Made by a program: the position numbers and the translations under genes. The notes beneath the pieces are model-generated. The model saw only the letters and a program-made list of their open reading frames with translations. It made no database searches and was not told the DNA's origin. Shown in pieces: positions 24,368 to 49,915 of a stretch of DNA of 64,000 nt (position 1 is the first letter of the stretch; the number at the start of each line of letters is the position of its first letter). Source of the DNA: Trichuris trichiura (lineage: Eukaryota; Nematoda; Enoplea; Trichinellida; Trichuridae); contig JBAJFE010000038.1 in assembly GCA_037903355.1 (NCBI GenBank), forward strand, positions 2,108,001 to 2,172,000. Direction: 5' to 3'.

Positions 24368-24594
24368 TCAAACACCCATTGTCTCCATGTGCTATATAAG
24401 CCCCTTACTGAATAAACACCTTCTCCCCAACACTGCTGACGACGGAACAAGAGCAGTTCCGAAACGTACGGTATCCGATTTGTTCTGTAATTTCTCTAAC
24501 AATTTGCTCATCCATTCGTTGGTAGGGCACTTTGCAGTTTACTTACAGATACACCCAACAGGCCAAATCCGTGAATTAGAAGATCAAATATGAA
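24356..24594 (+). repeat. 3' pLTR of Penelope copy B
   Basis: Inverted counterpart of 19156-19430 with the module at 24436-24465. It ends at GATCAAATATGA, next to the right-hand target duplication. Confidence 0.75.
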
Positions 24595-24607
24595 ACCACC
24601 ATTCTTT

Positions 24608-25675
24608 AAGGTTAAACAAACTTTGCATCACATAACCATTACTCCTACAGGCGCAAGAACTGGAAAAGATATTCTGCCTAAGACAACTAAAATAAAGGTT
24701 AGAATTCCCTGCGACGTAACACGTATGCATTTTGCCAACAGGCGCCAGCGAAATATCACATCTGAAAATATTTCTCGCTCCAATTCACCTCAGCTGAGTA
24801 CGCTGTCCACGTTACCGTGTGGACGAACGCCGAATGAGTCAGCAGTCTGATGGTTAGGGAACAAAATCTCAGAAAGGTTCAGCGTGGACAATTCGCATTC
24901 ATTGGCTGTTCAGTTCTCACCCGCTTATGCACTGCGAAACAAACACGTTGAAATCTAAGTTGCAAATCCCTGCTCATTCATACGTCCAATGTCGAGAACT
25001 CGTTCGCCACTTTCAGCGTAGAAAAATTATTTACAAATGTATCTGACTCATATAGACATGTAATCTCACAACTGCCCTGAATGGACGAGTGCTTTCTACG
25101 GTTAAAAATCTACAAAATAAAAAAGAGCAATCACTTCCGCTGCGCAGTGGCTCACAGCTAAGTCTCACAACCTACGTCATAGTTCTTGTGAAAGACTCGA
25201 AATAGTTCTTTCTGCGGTCATGCCGGCAGCGCACACCCCCTGTCATACGGTAACATCCGGTTTTTCTTTGCTCTGTCTTTGAACACAAACACAAGGCTTA
25301 TACATTGGCTCATGCTTACGCACAGACGGAGCAGGATAGTCGGCACCCTCACCTTTACGCACAGAAGAGGATGGCCAACAGATTTACTCAAATAAATTTG
25401 TACATCTCACACGTCAGGAAAGATAATTGACAAGATCACTTTCCTCAGACAAATCCTGCAAAGCTAAATGTTGTAAAAGTTGACTCACGAAAAGTTAGAA
25501 TACGCAGGAACGTGTATAAACACGTAAATAACCTTCCTTCGGCAAGCCACAACATTAGATCAGCAAAGACAATGGGATAAGACGAAACTGGAAAGCAGCA
25601 AAGCACTCAACGCATAACATCAGTGAAATAGCCACAATGTGGCGAAAACGACGATGATAAGTTACCGGATATGAC
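24608..25675. other. Intergenic, no gene recognised
   Basis: Right flank of the Penelope dimer. I found no conserved frame or repeat structure that I can name. Confidence 0.45.
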
Positions 25676-25790
25676 GGCCTACCAGATAACCCCCTTACCT
25701 AAATAATGGGTGGTAATGATTAGCCCAGTTAAAGCGACGCTGATTGCTCAAGTCTAGGTCTATTCTGATTGGCCATTTCCCGTCAATGCC
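25676..25790. repeat. Half copy of the GGGTGGTAATGATT MITE
   Basis: Contains CCCCCTTACCTAAATAATGGGTGGTAATGATTAGCCCAG in two blocks, matching the left arm of the palindrome at 44581-44728. Only one arm is clear here, making it a degraded relative. Confidence 0.5.
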
Positions 25791-25796
25791 AATAGT

Positions 25797-26333
25797 AAGG
25801 GAATAAATTAAAGACAACAGTTTATAGAAAGTCCACCCATTCAGACCGGCATTGACATTTTTCTTCGCATCACCCCATTTCAGTTAAAAGAGGGATAGTA
25901 AAGGGAATGGTTGACAGGGCCCTAACAGTATGAGACCCCAAGTATTTACGGTAAATTCTAAATTAAATCATATCTTAAACACTTTATGCAGTAACAATCG
26001 CGACAATGGGGTAGTGGTTAGCGAGGTATGGCTTACGCTAATTAATAAATTCCAATGCTGCGCCCTACGCAACTAATCACGCACTCATTGTTCCCATGTG
26101 CTATTTAACACCCTTACCGAATAAACACCTTCTCCCTTACACTGCTTACGACGGAATAAGAGTAGTTCTGAAACGTACGGTATAGAATTTGTTCTGTATT
26201 TTCTCTAACAAGTTGCTCATTCATTCGTTGGTAGGGAGCTTTGAAGTTTATTTACAGATACATAAAACAGGCCAAACCGATGAACCAAAAGACCAACTAT
26301 GGAACAACCTAAACCTCTTAAAAGACACGTCGT
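25797..26333 (+). pseudogene. Older Penelope fragment with internal deletion
   Basis: Matches the dimer family in three blocks: the region around TTVYRKPTHSD (25797-25990, with stops), a jump over the GIY-YIG region, then the 3' end of the ORF and a pLTR. The last block ends in MEQPKPLKRH codons at 26299. The module at 26154-26180 has lost its CTGA box. Divergence and stop codons mark it as much older than the dimer. Confidence 0.75.
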
Positions 26334-26994
26334 CTTTCGATAAAAATGAAATTTATTAATACATTGAAAATGAAACAGAGAGAAGTCAGTGTAGAAACTT
26401 TATGAGGCCCAGGTTGCAAGAAGTTGTGACATAGGTGAACTCATTGGATAAAATCACTAACAGCTGTGTTGCCAATGCTCTACGAGCAGGCTACTTGGAC
26501 AAGAAATGCTCGTTCAAGTAAAACTCTACTGCAAGACATGAGAGGTTGGGCTCAATGGTCCTGCAAGAATTGGAGTCGCATGAAATTCAGGCCGGAATTC
26601 AGAATTTGGAGATTTATGAAGACGTCCCAGAAAGCGATGACATGACTGTGTTCGAATAAACGCAGCTATTTCAACATTTTTCAGCCTTACATTTACGGTT
26701 CTTCTTCTAGGTGTTTCGGTATTTTTTTCGTTTAAATTAACGCTTTATATGGGCTTCTGCACATAAACAAATGAACATGTGTAGCGTAGTATCTGAAAAT
26801 ATAAGACATCCCCGAAAAGTAAGTTCTGCTATAGTTTTTGAAGGGATAATAAATGTAAGACCCGGCCTTATAATAGGTGAAACACGGTAGGAACGGCCCA
26901 GTTATCGTTTTCGGCTGACAAAACATGGAGAACGGCCTCTTTTGGCGCACTACATGCATACGAAATTCATTAACAAACTTAATAAAATCTCATA
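26334..26994. other. Intergenic, no gene recognised
   Basis: AT-rich, multiply stopped. No domain seen. Confidence 0.4.
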
Positions 26995-27132
26995 ACGGCT
27001 CATCCATCCGTTGGTAGAGCAGTTGTTTCGTTCAATTACAGATACCAGCACAGACAAAATAAATGGGAAAAGCTGTAGATCTTACAACCATGAAACAACA
27101 GCCCGTTCCGAAGCATCCTATTTTCAAGAATA
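26995..27132 (+). mobile_element. Solo pLTR of the 63.5 kb Penelope subfamily
   Basis: Shares the blocks CCATCCGTTGGTAGAGCAGT, AATTACAGATA and GGGAAAAGC.GTAGA with the arms at 63533-63861. It ends in an ATG at 27091 opening MKQQPVPKHPIFK, the element start pattern. Confidence 0.6.
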
Positions 27133-27348
27133 ATACTAATCCTCATAATTTCACTAGTTGGTTTCAAAGGTAAGAAGTCAATAAACAATATGCAGCTTTT
27201 ATCGGGAGAGTTTATTAATGAAAAAGAATGAAACAATGAAATATTTGCTACTTCGTGAAATGAAAAGGGTTTTAGAGAAACAAGAGCAAAATTGACGTGC
27301 ACAATATAATATCGCGCAAAACACAATCCATGTGACCCGCAGTAAAAG

Positions 27349-28680
<1,332 letters not shown>

Positions 28681-28897
28681 TGTAGGTCCTACTAGACTGC
28701 CCTTGCAAAATTTTATTGAAACCTTTAATCTGAATTTGCAATGTTTGAAATCTCGATACAACAATACCGAATCGACACGCAGTAACTCCGGACCACTGCG
28801 TAATCAAAAAGTGCAGCTCACTGCGGCGAGTATTGATAATAATAATAATGATCATAATTGCATTAAATATGAAACTCCACCTAACGACTGTGCGGAA

Positions 28898-29336
28898 GAT
28901 CATAACGTTGACGCAAAATTACTACCCGTTGAATGTTTTATTGGCGAAGCTTTCAGGAATCACCGATTCCCGTCTTCAGCGCATAAGGAATGGTGGAACG
29001 GATGCTGGTACGTCACTGGTCAGACTGATTACTCTAAAGAATGGAATTCCTGGGACGTTTTAAATGGGGCAGAATTGTTTTTGTTTTTTTTCAAAAGCTC
29101 CCGCTTCCCTGGATTCTGGTGCATTTCCCCTCCCTCTGCCCTTCTTCCCGCTTTTTATTCTGTACTCCTTTTAAAACGTCCCAGGAATTTCCGTCCTTTA
29201 AAGTAATCAGTTTGGCCAGCGACGTGCCAGCAGACGTTCTGCGATTCTTTATGCGCTGAAGACGGGAACCGGTGATTCCCGAAAGCTTCGCCAATAAAAC
29301 ATTCAACGGGTAGTAATTCCGTATGAACATTATGAT
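28898..29336. mobile_element. Palindromic pLTR pair, about 150 bp arms
   Basis: Left arm about 28898-29068 and right arm about 29170-29336 are inverted copies around a 100 bp non-repeated centre. Modules are at 28949-28979 (reverse) and 29256-29286 (forward: CTGAAGAC, GGGAA stem, GAAAGC). It lies just past the SSR4 stop, possibly within its 3' UTR. Arm divergence is higher than in the other palindromes, suggesting greater age. Confidence 0.65.
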
Positions 29337-30161
29337 CAAGTTCATATTTGATGAATTTTTTTAAAATAGTCTGAAAATAATTTCCAGATTAGTTTGTTTT
29401 GAAGCAAAGGCAATTCGCAATCCCGCTTCGAGCTGGTGAATTAATCTGCGAATTCCTCACTAATACCGTGGTTACATTAAGTTTCAGCTTTTCCTTTCAG
29501 ACTGAGCTCCGCCAAATTTTGACTGTAGCAGACAAATTTCACTTTCAGAATGCTTACTTCTCAACCCGCGCGAGCTCACTCGTGCTCAAAATATACAACT
29601 TAATATTTTTGCTTAGTATTCTCCTGCACAATTCTCAGTTGATTCTCAACTGCAAATTGCTTTATCGCTGTCTGTGCCAAAAATACGTTAATCTCACCTT
29701 TATAAATAGTTGCTCAACGAAAGAGGTTCAGCGAAGTAACAACTGCACATTCCCACCCGTTAATGTTTTCAAATTAATCGTATTGGAATTGACCAAGCAA
29801 AGAAATCCTGAGAGTTCTCAGCGGGCAAGCGTACCATGATATTCCCCTGTTACATCGATCGGCAATTCATTGACTAGTTGAACTTTATTTTAGGCGCTAT
29901 CGATTGCCAACAGAGATACTTGAGAAATAAAACTGTCTTTACGGCTATGCAATTTTTTCAAACAACCCAACGGAAGTATAAGCAACGACGATTCCATTAG
30001 AAATGATTCCCCCTCACCAGAAAGCAGGAAACGTTTTTTCATACCCTCAGCGTAATAGTACTGTTCGGGATTGGCGAAAACTTGAACCGAACAAAAGCCT
30101 AATTGCTGGGCAGCCACGGTAGCTCCACTCCTTCGATAGAATATCTACAATTTCCGAAAGA
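29337..30161. other. Intergenic between SSR4 and CNDP2 3' ends
   Basis: Convergent 3' flanks. Open frames here (29399-29839 plus, 29890-30117 minus) show no recognisable domain. The latter may be CNDP2 3' UTR. Confidence 0.4.
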
Positions 30162-32397
30162 CTATTCCGCAATTTCGAATAAGTAAGCGCCAAGCAGTTT
30201 AGTCTGCAATATCCAACTGGTTTAGGCCCTACAGTTAACGGTAGAACTTACACCAAGAATGTAATTGCGCTTGTTGATTTTTTCATTCTGGGAATGGGCC
30301 ATGTCGTCGCCCGCACCCAGCGCTAGTAGCATGACATTTTTTCCGGTACATTCCTGCAACGTAAGCGCTACCGGAATGCTACCACCTTCTCTAGTTAGAT
30401 CCGGTTCGCAACCATAAACTAGACGAGAGAGGTAAGTCAAAAGACGAAGTATGTTAGCTTGAACCTGTTTTCATTGCTTTCTTCCCAGCAACGAAGTTCT
30501 TGTTATGAAAATCGCTTAGCCATGGACGGCCGGAATGGTGAGGTTGAACGCGTAGTTGATTCGGTGAGCTACGACTTGAGTGCATTTTGGTCAGATAATT
30601 GACTACGAGCTGTTCCACTTCCGCGGGATGCTGATCAGGAACTAATCGAATTGAAAATTTTCCAATCACTTTGCATGGTATAACGGTCTTTGCACCAGGT
30701 TCGCTGAAGGCGCCCTCCACACCTTAAAAATGCTTACTTTCTAAACTCAGTAAATGCACGTACAAACGTACCATGTATTGACAAAGACGGGTATCTCCAA
30801 CGATGGGCAAGCAAGGCCTCTTTTGTGTTGTGCAGAAGTCGCTTCGCGCCAACACTTCTTCTAAATTCTTCCTGTAATTAAGGCAACAAAATTTCACTGT
30901 CTCCACTCTCCAATAAGATTCTGTTACTATGTTGAAATCAATGTTGGTGTACAGCTGTTTTTCTTCATCCGTGAATGCAGCTACTTGGTCATATATTCCA
31001 GGAATCAGAATTTTGCCATTTTTATCCACAAGTTGGTCCAGAAGATAAATCAGGTCAGACATTGCTTCGTGGCTATAAATTTACAGCGCTTCAGACTTCG
31101 AACTTGAAAGTTTAAAATTTTGGATGGCTTACACGGAACCACCGTATACCCCGCTGTGCAAGTCTTGGTTCGCGCACACTACTTCCACCATAAAGTAGCA
31201 CAAGCCTCTATAGACTTCCGGTTACTTTGATGAAATTTCAATTTTTTTGATAAACCTGAGACCGTAGGTGATGCAGGGTTTCTCGCAACCGACCCAATAA
31301 TTGTCACAAATGCAAACGTAATCAACAGTAGTCAGCCAGTCATTTTTCTTTTCGTAAAGCACTTCGTCAAATCCCTGAGAGCCACTTTCCTCCAAGGATT
31401 CGAAAACAAACTAGAATTGATAAGGCCTATCCAAAGGATTTGTCACTTTCTTCAGACTTGCCAACCTTGAGGTTGACTGGCAGTTCAATACCTGTCTTCT
31501 GAAATGCTTCTAAGACATTGATCCACGCTACCACTGGCCCTTTGTCGTCCGTAGCCCCGCGACCGTAGAGTTTTCCATCTTTCTCGACCAGCTCAAATGG
31601 TTCTGTGCTCCATCCATCTGACTTCAATTGCACAGCAAAACAGTAATCAATACCACTTTCCTATTTCTCAGCACCTTTCTAAGAGACTACCTTACCGTTA
31701 CGTTGACGTGTGAAATATGCTTAATTGCAAGCACTAGCTCATGATACGAAAATTTCGATTAGAACGTCACAAAAAGTCATTATTGCACATAGACTGTCTT
31801 TAAAAAGTATACTCATTATTTTCTACCACTGAACGCAACGCTATAAATTTTGAAAAATACTCTGCCTGCTTATTGTTCATGCAACTGCTTGCTGGAAGAA
31901 CATCTTCTGTTACGAGTAAGTGCTGTTAGAATTAATGGAACTGTCAAAGCTCACTTTCAACGCTGGTTGTACGTCAAGATGGCCGTAAACTAACACAGTT
32001 TTCTTCTTTGCATCAGTACCAAGATCGGCAAACAAAATAGGCGGACATACGAACGAGCTACTGTCTCGTTGATGACTTTTCTCAGTGGCGGCTAGATGAC
32101 ACTTTGCACCCAAGTTTTCCAAGTGCTACAACTTTCCTAATAAGTACTTGAAAAGTAGCGTAGATTACTTCACAGATGCTACCTCACGAGTCCATTCAAC
32201 CATACGAATAAGCTCCGAACTTTTGTGTTGCCATGCTGAGACGCTTTGAATTGAAACGGCCTCTCTAAGGCGTTCCACGTAGGTCGGTACGTGATCTTCA
32301 ACGAACCTGCGGCAGCGGTCTGTTGAAAAGCATCGCTAAGAAAACAAATTGTAATGTACTTGAAAATTTTTTCCAAACACTTTTCCTTGTCGGTCAT
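30162..32397 (-). CDS. CNDP2: Cytosolic non-specific dipeptidase, M20 family
   Basis: Eleven exons in transcript order: 32397-32360, 32306-32183, 32125-31955, 31621-31466, 31410-31256, 31207-31133, 31072-30928, 30871-30772, 30722-30465, 30418-30252, 30203-30162, totalling 1431 nt (476 aa; human CNDP2 475). It hydrolyses dipeptides such as Cys-Gly using two metals. Ligands and catalytic residues are visible: His103 and Asp105 (YGHLDVQP), Asp136 (TDDKG), Glu170/Glu171 (LEESGS), Asp199 (CICDNYW) and a C-terminal His in AHSQNEK. The LHSGVYGG segment and the lid region [12 protein letters not shown] are intact. Introns are 46-60 nt except intron 3 (333 nt). No signal peptide, so a cytosolic location is expected. 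Confidence 0.95.
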
Positions 32398-34126
32398 CTT
32401 TCCGCAGAGAAATCGACTACGAGTCTGGCTTTTGGGAGAAGTTTTAGCCCAAAGTGCCACACTGAAAATATTCTTTTTCGCCAATTTTATCTTAAGTAAA
32501 TGGCAAACAATTTGCACCTACATGTAAGCTTCGAACTCGGAAACCGTTCGACGAGCAAACAGGCGTTTAAACGTCGATAAGCGTTACTGCAAACAGACGG
32601 ACCTGTTGAAAACGAATGATTAATATTCCTTACGGTAATTGCAATTTTTCTGCAGTTGATACTGTATCCTGTTCAAGGGAAAATCTTTACCAGCACAGCG
32701 CAAGTAAAGCTCAAAGCAAAAATACAAAGTTCGCCCGCAGCTTAATCTTTACATCCAAAAAAAATGCAAGAGTTGGCATTGCAGTGAACTCTTTACAAAA
32801 CAGAGAGAAATGAATGGTTAATGGAAAAGAAAAAACAGAATTGTGAATAGAGTTTGTATTAAGAAAAAATACATGTCAATATGGCAAGCCTTTGGATGGG
32901 TTTAACATTTTTAAAAAATGAAAAAGCCCTGACGACGCTTTGCTGATATTTAACAGAGAAGCGAACGAAGCTCGTAGTACTTTGGGACCAAAAAATTTAA
33001 TTATAAAGCTTCTATAGCACAATTCGCGAATTTGACGTCCGAATGCAAAGCAGCTAAGCTACAAGTGGTAAAAATCTAAAGGTAAAGAGGAAATTTATTG
33101 GTGATAGGCAGGTGGGCCGTACGATAGCTAAGAATATACAAAATTACTTTCTTTTGCATAGTGGTAAAAAAGATGAATTCCTGTCAAAAATGAACTTTTT
33201 TTGTTATTTAAATTTTTAATTTTAATGAAAGAGAAACAATGAATCTCCATATTTTTTGGAAATTAACCCCCTGTTGGGAGTAGAATTCCTCAACCCTTAA
33301 TCGCTGTTTGTTGTCGCTGAAACCAGATCACTTTCTGTTAACGTGATTTCATTCTGTTGCCCGGTTGACTTTGGAGACAATTTTCGTTCGTAATATCGAC
33401 TCATCATTTTCCGTGAGAATAAAACCGTTTACCGTAAATGTCATACAAGTAATACGGAGCTTTCACGACCATCATAGAGCAGTCGTCAGCCTCAAATAAA
33501 TCCCTCTGTCTGTATTCTGTCGGCCATCCATCGTTTACGTGTCAGCAACCATTGGATCGATGAAATTAGCAATGATCGCATCGTTATCGCGTGGAGGTAG
33601 TTTAAATAAACTGTTTTCTCGACGGCAAATGTTTCATCCTTCCATTTAGGGGATCCACCAAGAGCACCTACACTGAGTAGAGCGTTCGACCTGCAGGGAA
33701 GTTGCCCAGAATCGGCTGGTTTTCCAGCAAATCATTTTTACTCTGAAAGAAATACTATATACACACATGAACTAATACGAATGAATGAAGTTGGAATATT
33801 GTCTCATATAGTGGCCTAATAACGATGTTTTATTAGCAAAGGAAAATAAACTCTGGTCTCCAGTGAATTTGCATACTTGTGCACTAAGTAAATATTACAC
33901 TGGTAACGCGCAGCTTTCAGACTTATGGACCATGCAAACGCTTTTTGGATTCGAGCTCTCACGGAAGCCGAGAGATCGTCCGCCTAGAACGATCTTCAAA
34001 AGTACCTGCAAACTATACATACTGTATGAAGGAGATAGATTTGCCCTAGATTTGGTGTAATTTTCCTCGCGAAGACGATTTAAACTCTTAGGTCCTAATG
34101 CGCTTTCCGTACCAATCGCCTTAAAA
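32398..34126. other. Divergent intergenic between CNDP2 and MRCK
   Basis: Holds promoters for both genes. Apart from the small degenerate Penelope-type module at 33459-33489 I see no gene; the open frame at 33863-34060 has no recognisable feature. Confidence 0.45.
33459..33489 (-). ncRNA. Degenerate hammerhead-like module
   Basis: Minus strand reads CTGACGAC, an imperfect stem around TCTATGATG, then GTGAAAGC. No paired arm was found, so this is probably a decayed solo pLTR. Confidence 0.3.
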
Positions 34127-46869
<12,743 letters not shown>

Positions 46870-47316
46870 TTTCAAAACGGAAAAAGTGACGTTAGAGCGT
46901 CCCAGGACGCTTCTGTTCAAAATTCCAATTGTTGCCCTGACCCAAAAACATGGCGTACGCTTGGGCAACCCTATACGTTATTAGTCAGTCCTTCATCCTG
47001 TTGCGCCATTGTGACCGGCTGTTCAGTTTCTGGTTTAGGCTTTCGCCTCGGCATTGCTGTCGTAATCAATCGACAGTTGGTCGTGACATGCGGGTCCTTG
47101 CCGGCTGCCGCCCCTTTATTCCTAATAGCTTTCTGTTTTCATCACTTTAAAATACTTTTTGCATCTTCTCGTTTCTGCAAATATATTAACTTAAATTCAT
47201 TAAATTTATTTCGAGCCTTGGGTAGCGTTCCACGTGATTGTTTGTTTTAACGTATGTTCAAGTCAATTTAAATTTGTTTTGTCGAACTTCCGAGCTCCCA
47301 ATAATCGTACTGTCAC
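46870..47316. other. Intergenic between MRCK and the KH-like gene
   Basis: No conserved frame. It holds the MRCK 3' UTR and presumably the promoter of the next gene. The MRCK stop at 46867-46869 overlaps a GTACGT donor-like site, so an additional 3' exon cannot be excluded. Confidence 0.4.
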
Positions 47317-48912
47317 ATGCCTTTCTCCCAAGCGATGACCAGTTCAAGCTCTTTGGACTTCGCGCGCAGCATGGTTGGCGAGGTTGCTGGCGCCTTGATT
47401 AACGATCTGCGACGCTGTCGTCTTTCTGGGGTTCCCTTTGTCGACTTAAACGAGGAACTTGGCCACCTGAAGAACTTGGTAAAGCGTTGCCAGGGTGCTT
47501 TGTCAACGGTTCAGGAAAGTCTTGTCAGCGAACTGTATTTAAATTTGTTTCTGTTTCTGCAAAACCTGACAACCAAGCAGGCAAGGTACTTCAAGCCAAC
47601 AGTTTCCTACGCTTCCGCTGTACTCAAAGTGTGCGGGAAGGTTTTGAATCAAAGCGAATTGTCACCCACTTTCTCCGCGGGGCACCTGTGGGTTCCCAGC
47701 GTACAGCTGAGCGGCAAACATGCAAGTTGTTTCATTGATCCGGACACTAGCCTACTTAACGTCAGCACCAAAGGTTGGCATACATCCAATGTGCTTTGGA
47801 TATCGAAGCGCGACATGATTGCATTGCCAACGAATGATGGAATCCAGGAGTTTTACGTAGTAGTTATTCGATTTAGTTCCGCACCCAACGCAGCTCTGTT
47901 TGGTCGTAATGAACGTCTGTCCACGTTGGTTGAGAGGTTAAGCCAGACGACGCTGTGCTGTCAAAAGTTTATTGCAGAAGCAGATATTGACGGTAGGCAA
48001 TTGACTGTCCTTGGCAGAACGATGAGCCGTATTCTCGCGGCAAAGAAGTTGATGACATGTGTTATCAAGTATTCAATTGACGAAAGCTGCCTGGCTTCAA
48101 TTCTCGATCAGTTAAATCGCAAGTGCAGAGTTTGCAAAGGGGTTACTAGAATCCCGAGCAATGCTTTACTTCTGCCAAACAGTTTCGTGGAGAATCGAAC
48201 ACCCAGCGAATTAACGTCGATGCTGCAGCTGATCGTCAACTTATACTTGCTCAGAGACAATTGCATTTGCGATCGAGAAATGGACGACCTCTCGGCTGGA
48301 AAGAGCTGGAGCCGCAGAAGTGGCAGTGCAACTAACCAGTCGGGCCATAGCTGCTCCTCTGCAAACCCGTTCACCATAAAAAAGTCTATCCGCATAAGTA
48401 GCCTTGGGAAACTTGTAAAAAAAGGAGGCCGCATTGTAAGAGTGCTTGAACTGGTGACCAACAGCAGCGTTTGTATACTGAACACTTCGAGAGTGAATTT
48501 TTGTGATGTATGCATTACTAGTCCAACGCCCAAGGAAGGAGCAGCAGCTTGTGCTTTGGCACAACTGGCAATAGTTGACGAGAAAGCCTTCTACCATCTT
48601 TGCAATGCTTTCGCTTCGAAAGTGCCCAAGAAAGTACCCCGTTGGCCCCAAAGCGTCTACAGTAATATGACTAGACCTTTGTCGGCAGCTACTACAACCC
48701 ACTGCATTGAGGCTAGCGAGAGTAATTCAAAGAAAGAATCGAAAGTGGTTAATCTAAATGGAGACGAATTGAGTAATGAAAAAGTGCTATCAAAAGAATC
48801 TGACAAGAATGGGATGAACTCCAATGGAGACAATTGTAGCGGTCGCTGTACAAACAGCCTTGGTACTTCAACGGCTCATGGAATATCCACGATACAATCC
48901 ACTTCTCTATAA
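47317..48912 (+). CDS. Intronless 531-aa protein with KH-like patches
   Basis: A long clean frame; the start is the first ATG at 47317, with a second at 47335. I do not recognise it with confidence. Two stretches have the spacing of KH domains. One, about residues 190-250, has FGRNERLSTLVERLSQTT, then LTVLGRTMSRILAAKKLM. The other, about 350-425, has GKLVKKGGRIVRVLELV, then ALAQLAIVDE. The first resembles the degenerate GRN-type KH of Bicaudal-C/GLD-3 proteins, which regulate mRNA translation and polyadenylation. Residues 1-100 are predicted helical, and the last 90 residues are low-complexity Ser/Asn/Lys. It may instead be a lineage-specific protein. It follows MRCK by 447 bp on the same strand. 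Confidence 0.6.
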   Translation: MPFSQAMTSSSSLDFARSMVGEVAGALINDLRRCRLSGVPFVDLNEELGHLKNLVKRCQGALSTVQESLVSELYLNLFLFLQNLTTKQARYFKPTVSYASAVLKVCGKVLNQSELSPTFSAGHLWVPSVQLSGKHASCFIDPDTSLLNVSTKGWHTSNVLWISKRDMIALPTNDGIQEFYVVVIRFSSAPNAALFGRNERLSTLVERLSQTTLCCQKFIAEADIDGRQLTVLGRTMSRILAAKKLMTCVIKYSIDESCLASILDQLNRKCRVCKGVTRIPSNALLLPNSFVENRTPSELTSMLQLIVNLYLLRDNCICDREMDDLSAGKSWSRRSGSATNQSGHSCSSANPFTIKKSIRISSLGKLVKKGGRIVRVLELVTNSSVCILNTSRVNFCDVCITSPTPKEGAAACALAQLAIVDEKAFYHLCNAFASKVPKKVPRWPQSVYSNMTRPLSAATTTHCIEASESNSKKESKVVNLNGDELSNEKVLSKESDKNGMNSNGDNCSGRCTNSLGTSTAHGISTIQSTSL

Positions 48913-49915
48913 GTGATGGTTTAATACTGATGATATTAGAACTGTGCAAGGATGCTGCTGCTGCTGCTGCTGCAAATGAAATGTAGCATTACTATTTGTA
49001 ACTTTTAAAAAACATCGATGTCTAACTCGCTGTTGTTCTATGTGCTCGAGACTTTCTTGCAACAGCTTTGGGTTGTGCAAGATTAGTAACAAATTGTCAT
49101 TCAAAGTTTTAATTTAACAATAAGGTAAAATTTTCTTGGGAGACTAAAAGCTACAATTACCACTTTGCTTAAGCTTTTTCATACAATTCGCCGTCAAAAT
49201 CATGAGCTAAACCGCTGTACTGTCGTTGATTCACAAATGCTAAGTAAAGTAGCCGCGCATAGCCTGAAAAAACATGCGCAAAGGCAGGGAACTTTTCGAG
49301 TTCGGCCGAAGGTTCTGTGTTGTCTTCACTACAATGTCCAGTTCATTTAATGTCACTTTTACCCGTCATGCATTTAAAGCGTTTGTAATCCATAAAGTTG
49401 AGAACAACGGCAAGACGAAACCCTCCTTTAAGTTGCATGCCTCGAGCACACGTTATCGTTAAGGAATAGGAAATGTTAAGGTATCAGAGCAATCTATTCA
49501 ACTTATTTTTATTAAAGTTATCCTAGTATAGCTATTATTTCTTGTACGTTTACAAGGTAAAGCCATTAGCTCTGTTAGAACTGCTCTGTGAAACATTCAG
49601 GCCTTGAATGTCTTATGAAACCGTTTCGCATTAAAAGCATGGGAATGATGGATCGCTTAAAGCTGATGTCGCTGGAAGGAAAGCATTCCGCTGGCACTTC
49701 AAGAATCACTTCACTTCATGCTGCGAGAATTTGAGAAAAGGTCTACGCAAATAGTTTTCATGGTTATAAAACAAACTGTTTGATACTGAGAGCATCACTT
49801 CTCCGAACCCGCTTCTGCGCGACAGAAAAAGCTGATCTAGCATATTCACAACCAGCAAAGCCAATAAACCAATTTTATTTGCATCATGCGTTACGGTTAA
49901 ACTTAGCGAACATTG
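48913..49915. other. Intergenic, small (CTG)n repeat
   Basis: A (GCT)7-type trinucleotide run at about 48953-48974 lies in the presumed 3' UTR of the preceding gene. Otherwise only short frames without recognisable domains. Confidence 0.45.

Larger units (their letters stand above)
19143..24607. mobile_element. Head-to-head Penelope-like retroelement dimer with 13 bp TSD
   Basis: Two nearly identical Penelope-like elements face each other in inverted orientation (copy A minus, about 19156-22045; copy B plus, about 22046-24594), 5' end to 5' end. The whole 5.4 kb unit is flanked by the direct repeat ACCACCATTCTTT (19143-19155 and 24595-24607), so it appears to have entered the genome as one insertion. 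At the centre, a 25-26 bp block (GCCTGTTATTGAAATCCACC and following) is repeated in tandem at 22046-22096. Copy A has pLTR sequence at both ends; copy B lacks its first about 65 codons. Over the RT-EN frame the copies differ at only a handful of residues (for example GYPGKF against GYPSKF), so the event is recent. Confidence 0.85.

Noticed and set aside
24590..24850. 86-codon frame at the right edge of the Penelope dimer
   Set aside because: It starts in the pLTR and runs into flanking DNA without any family feature.
48108..48702. Minus-strand frames of 141 and 153 codons opposite the KH-like gene
   Set aside because: They overlap each other and the longer plus-strand gene, and show no recognisable sequence.
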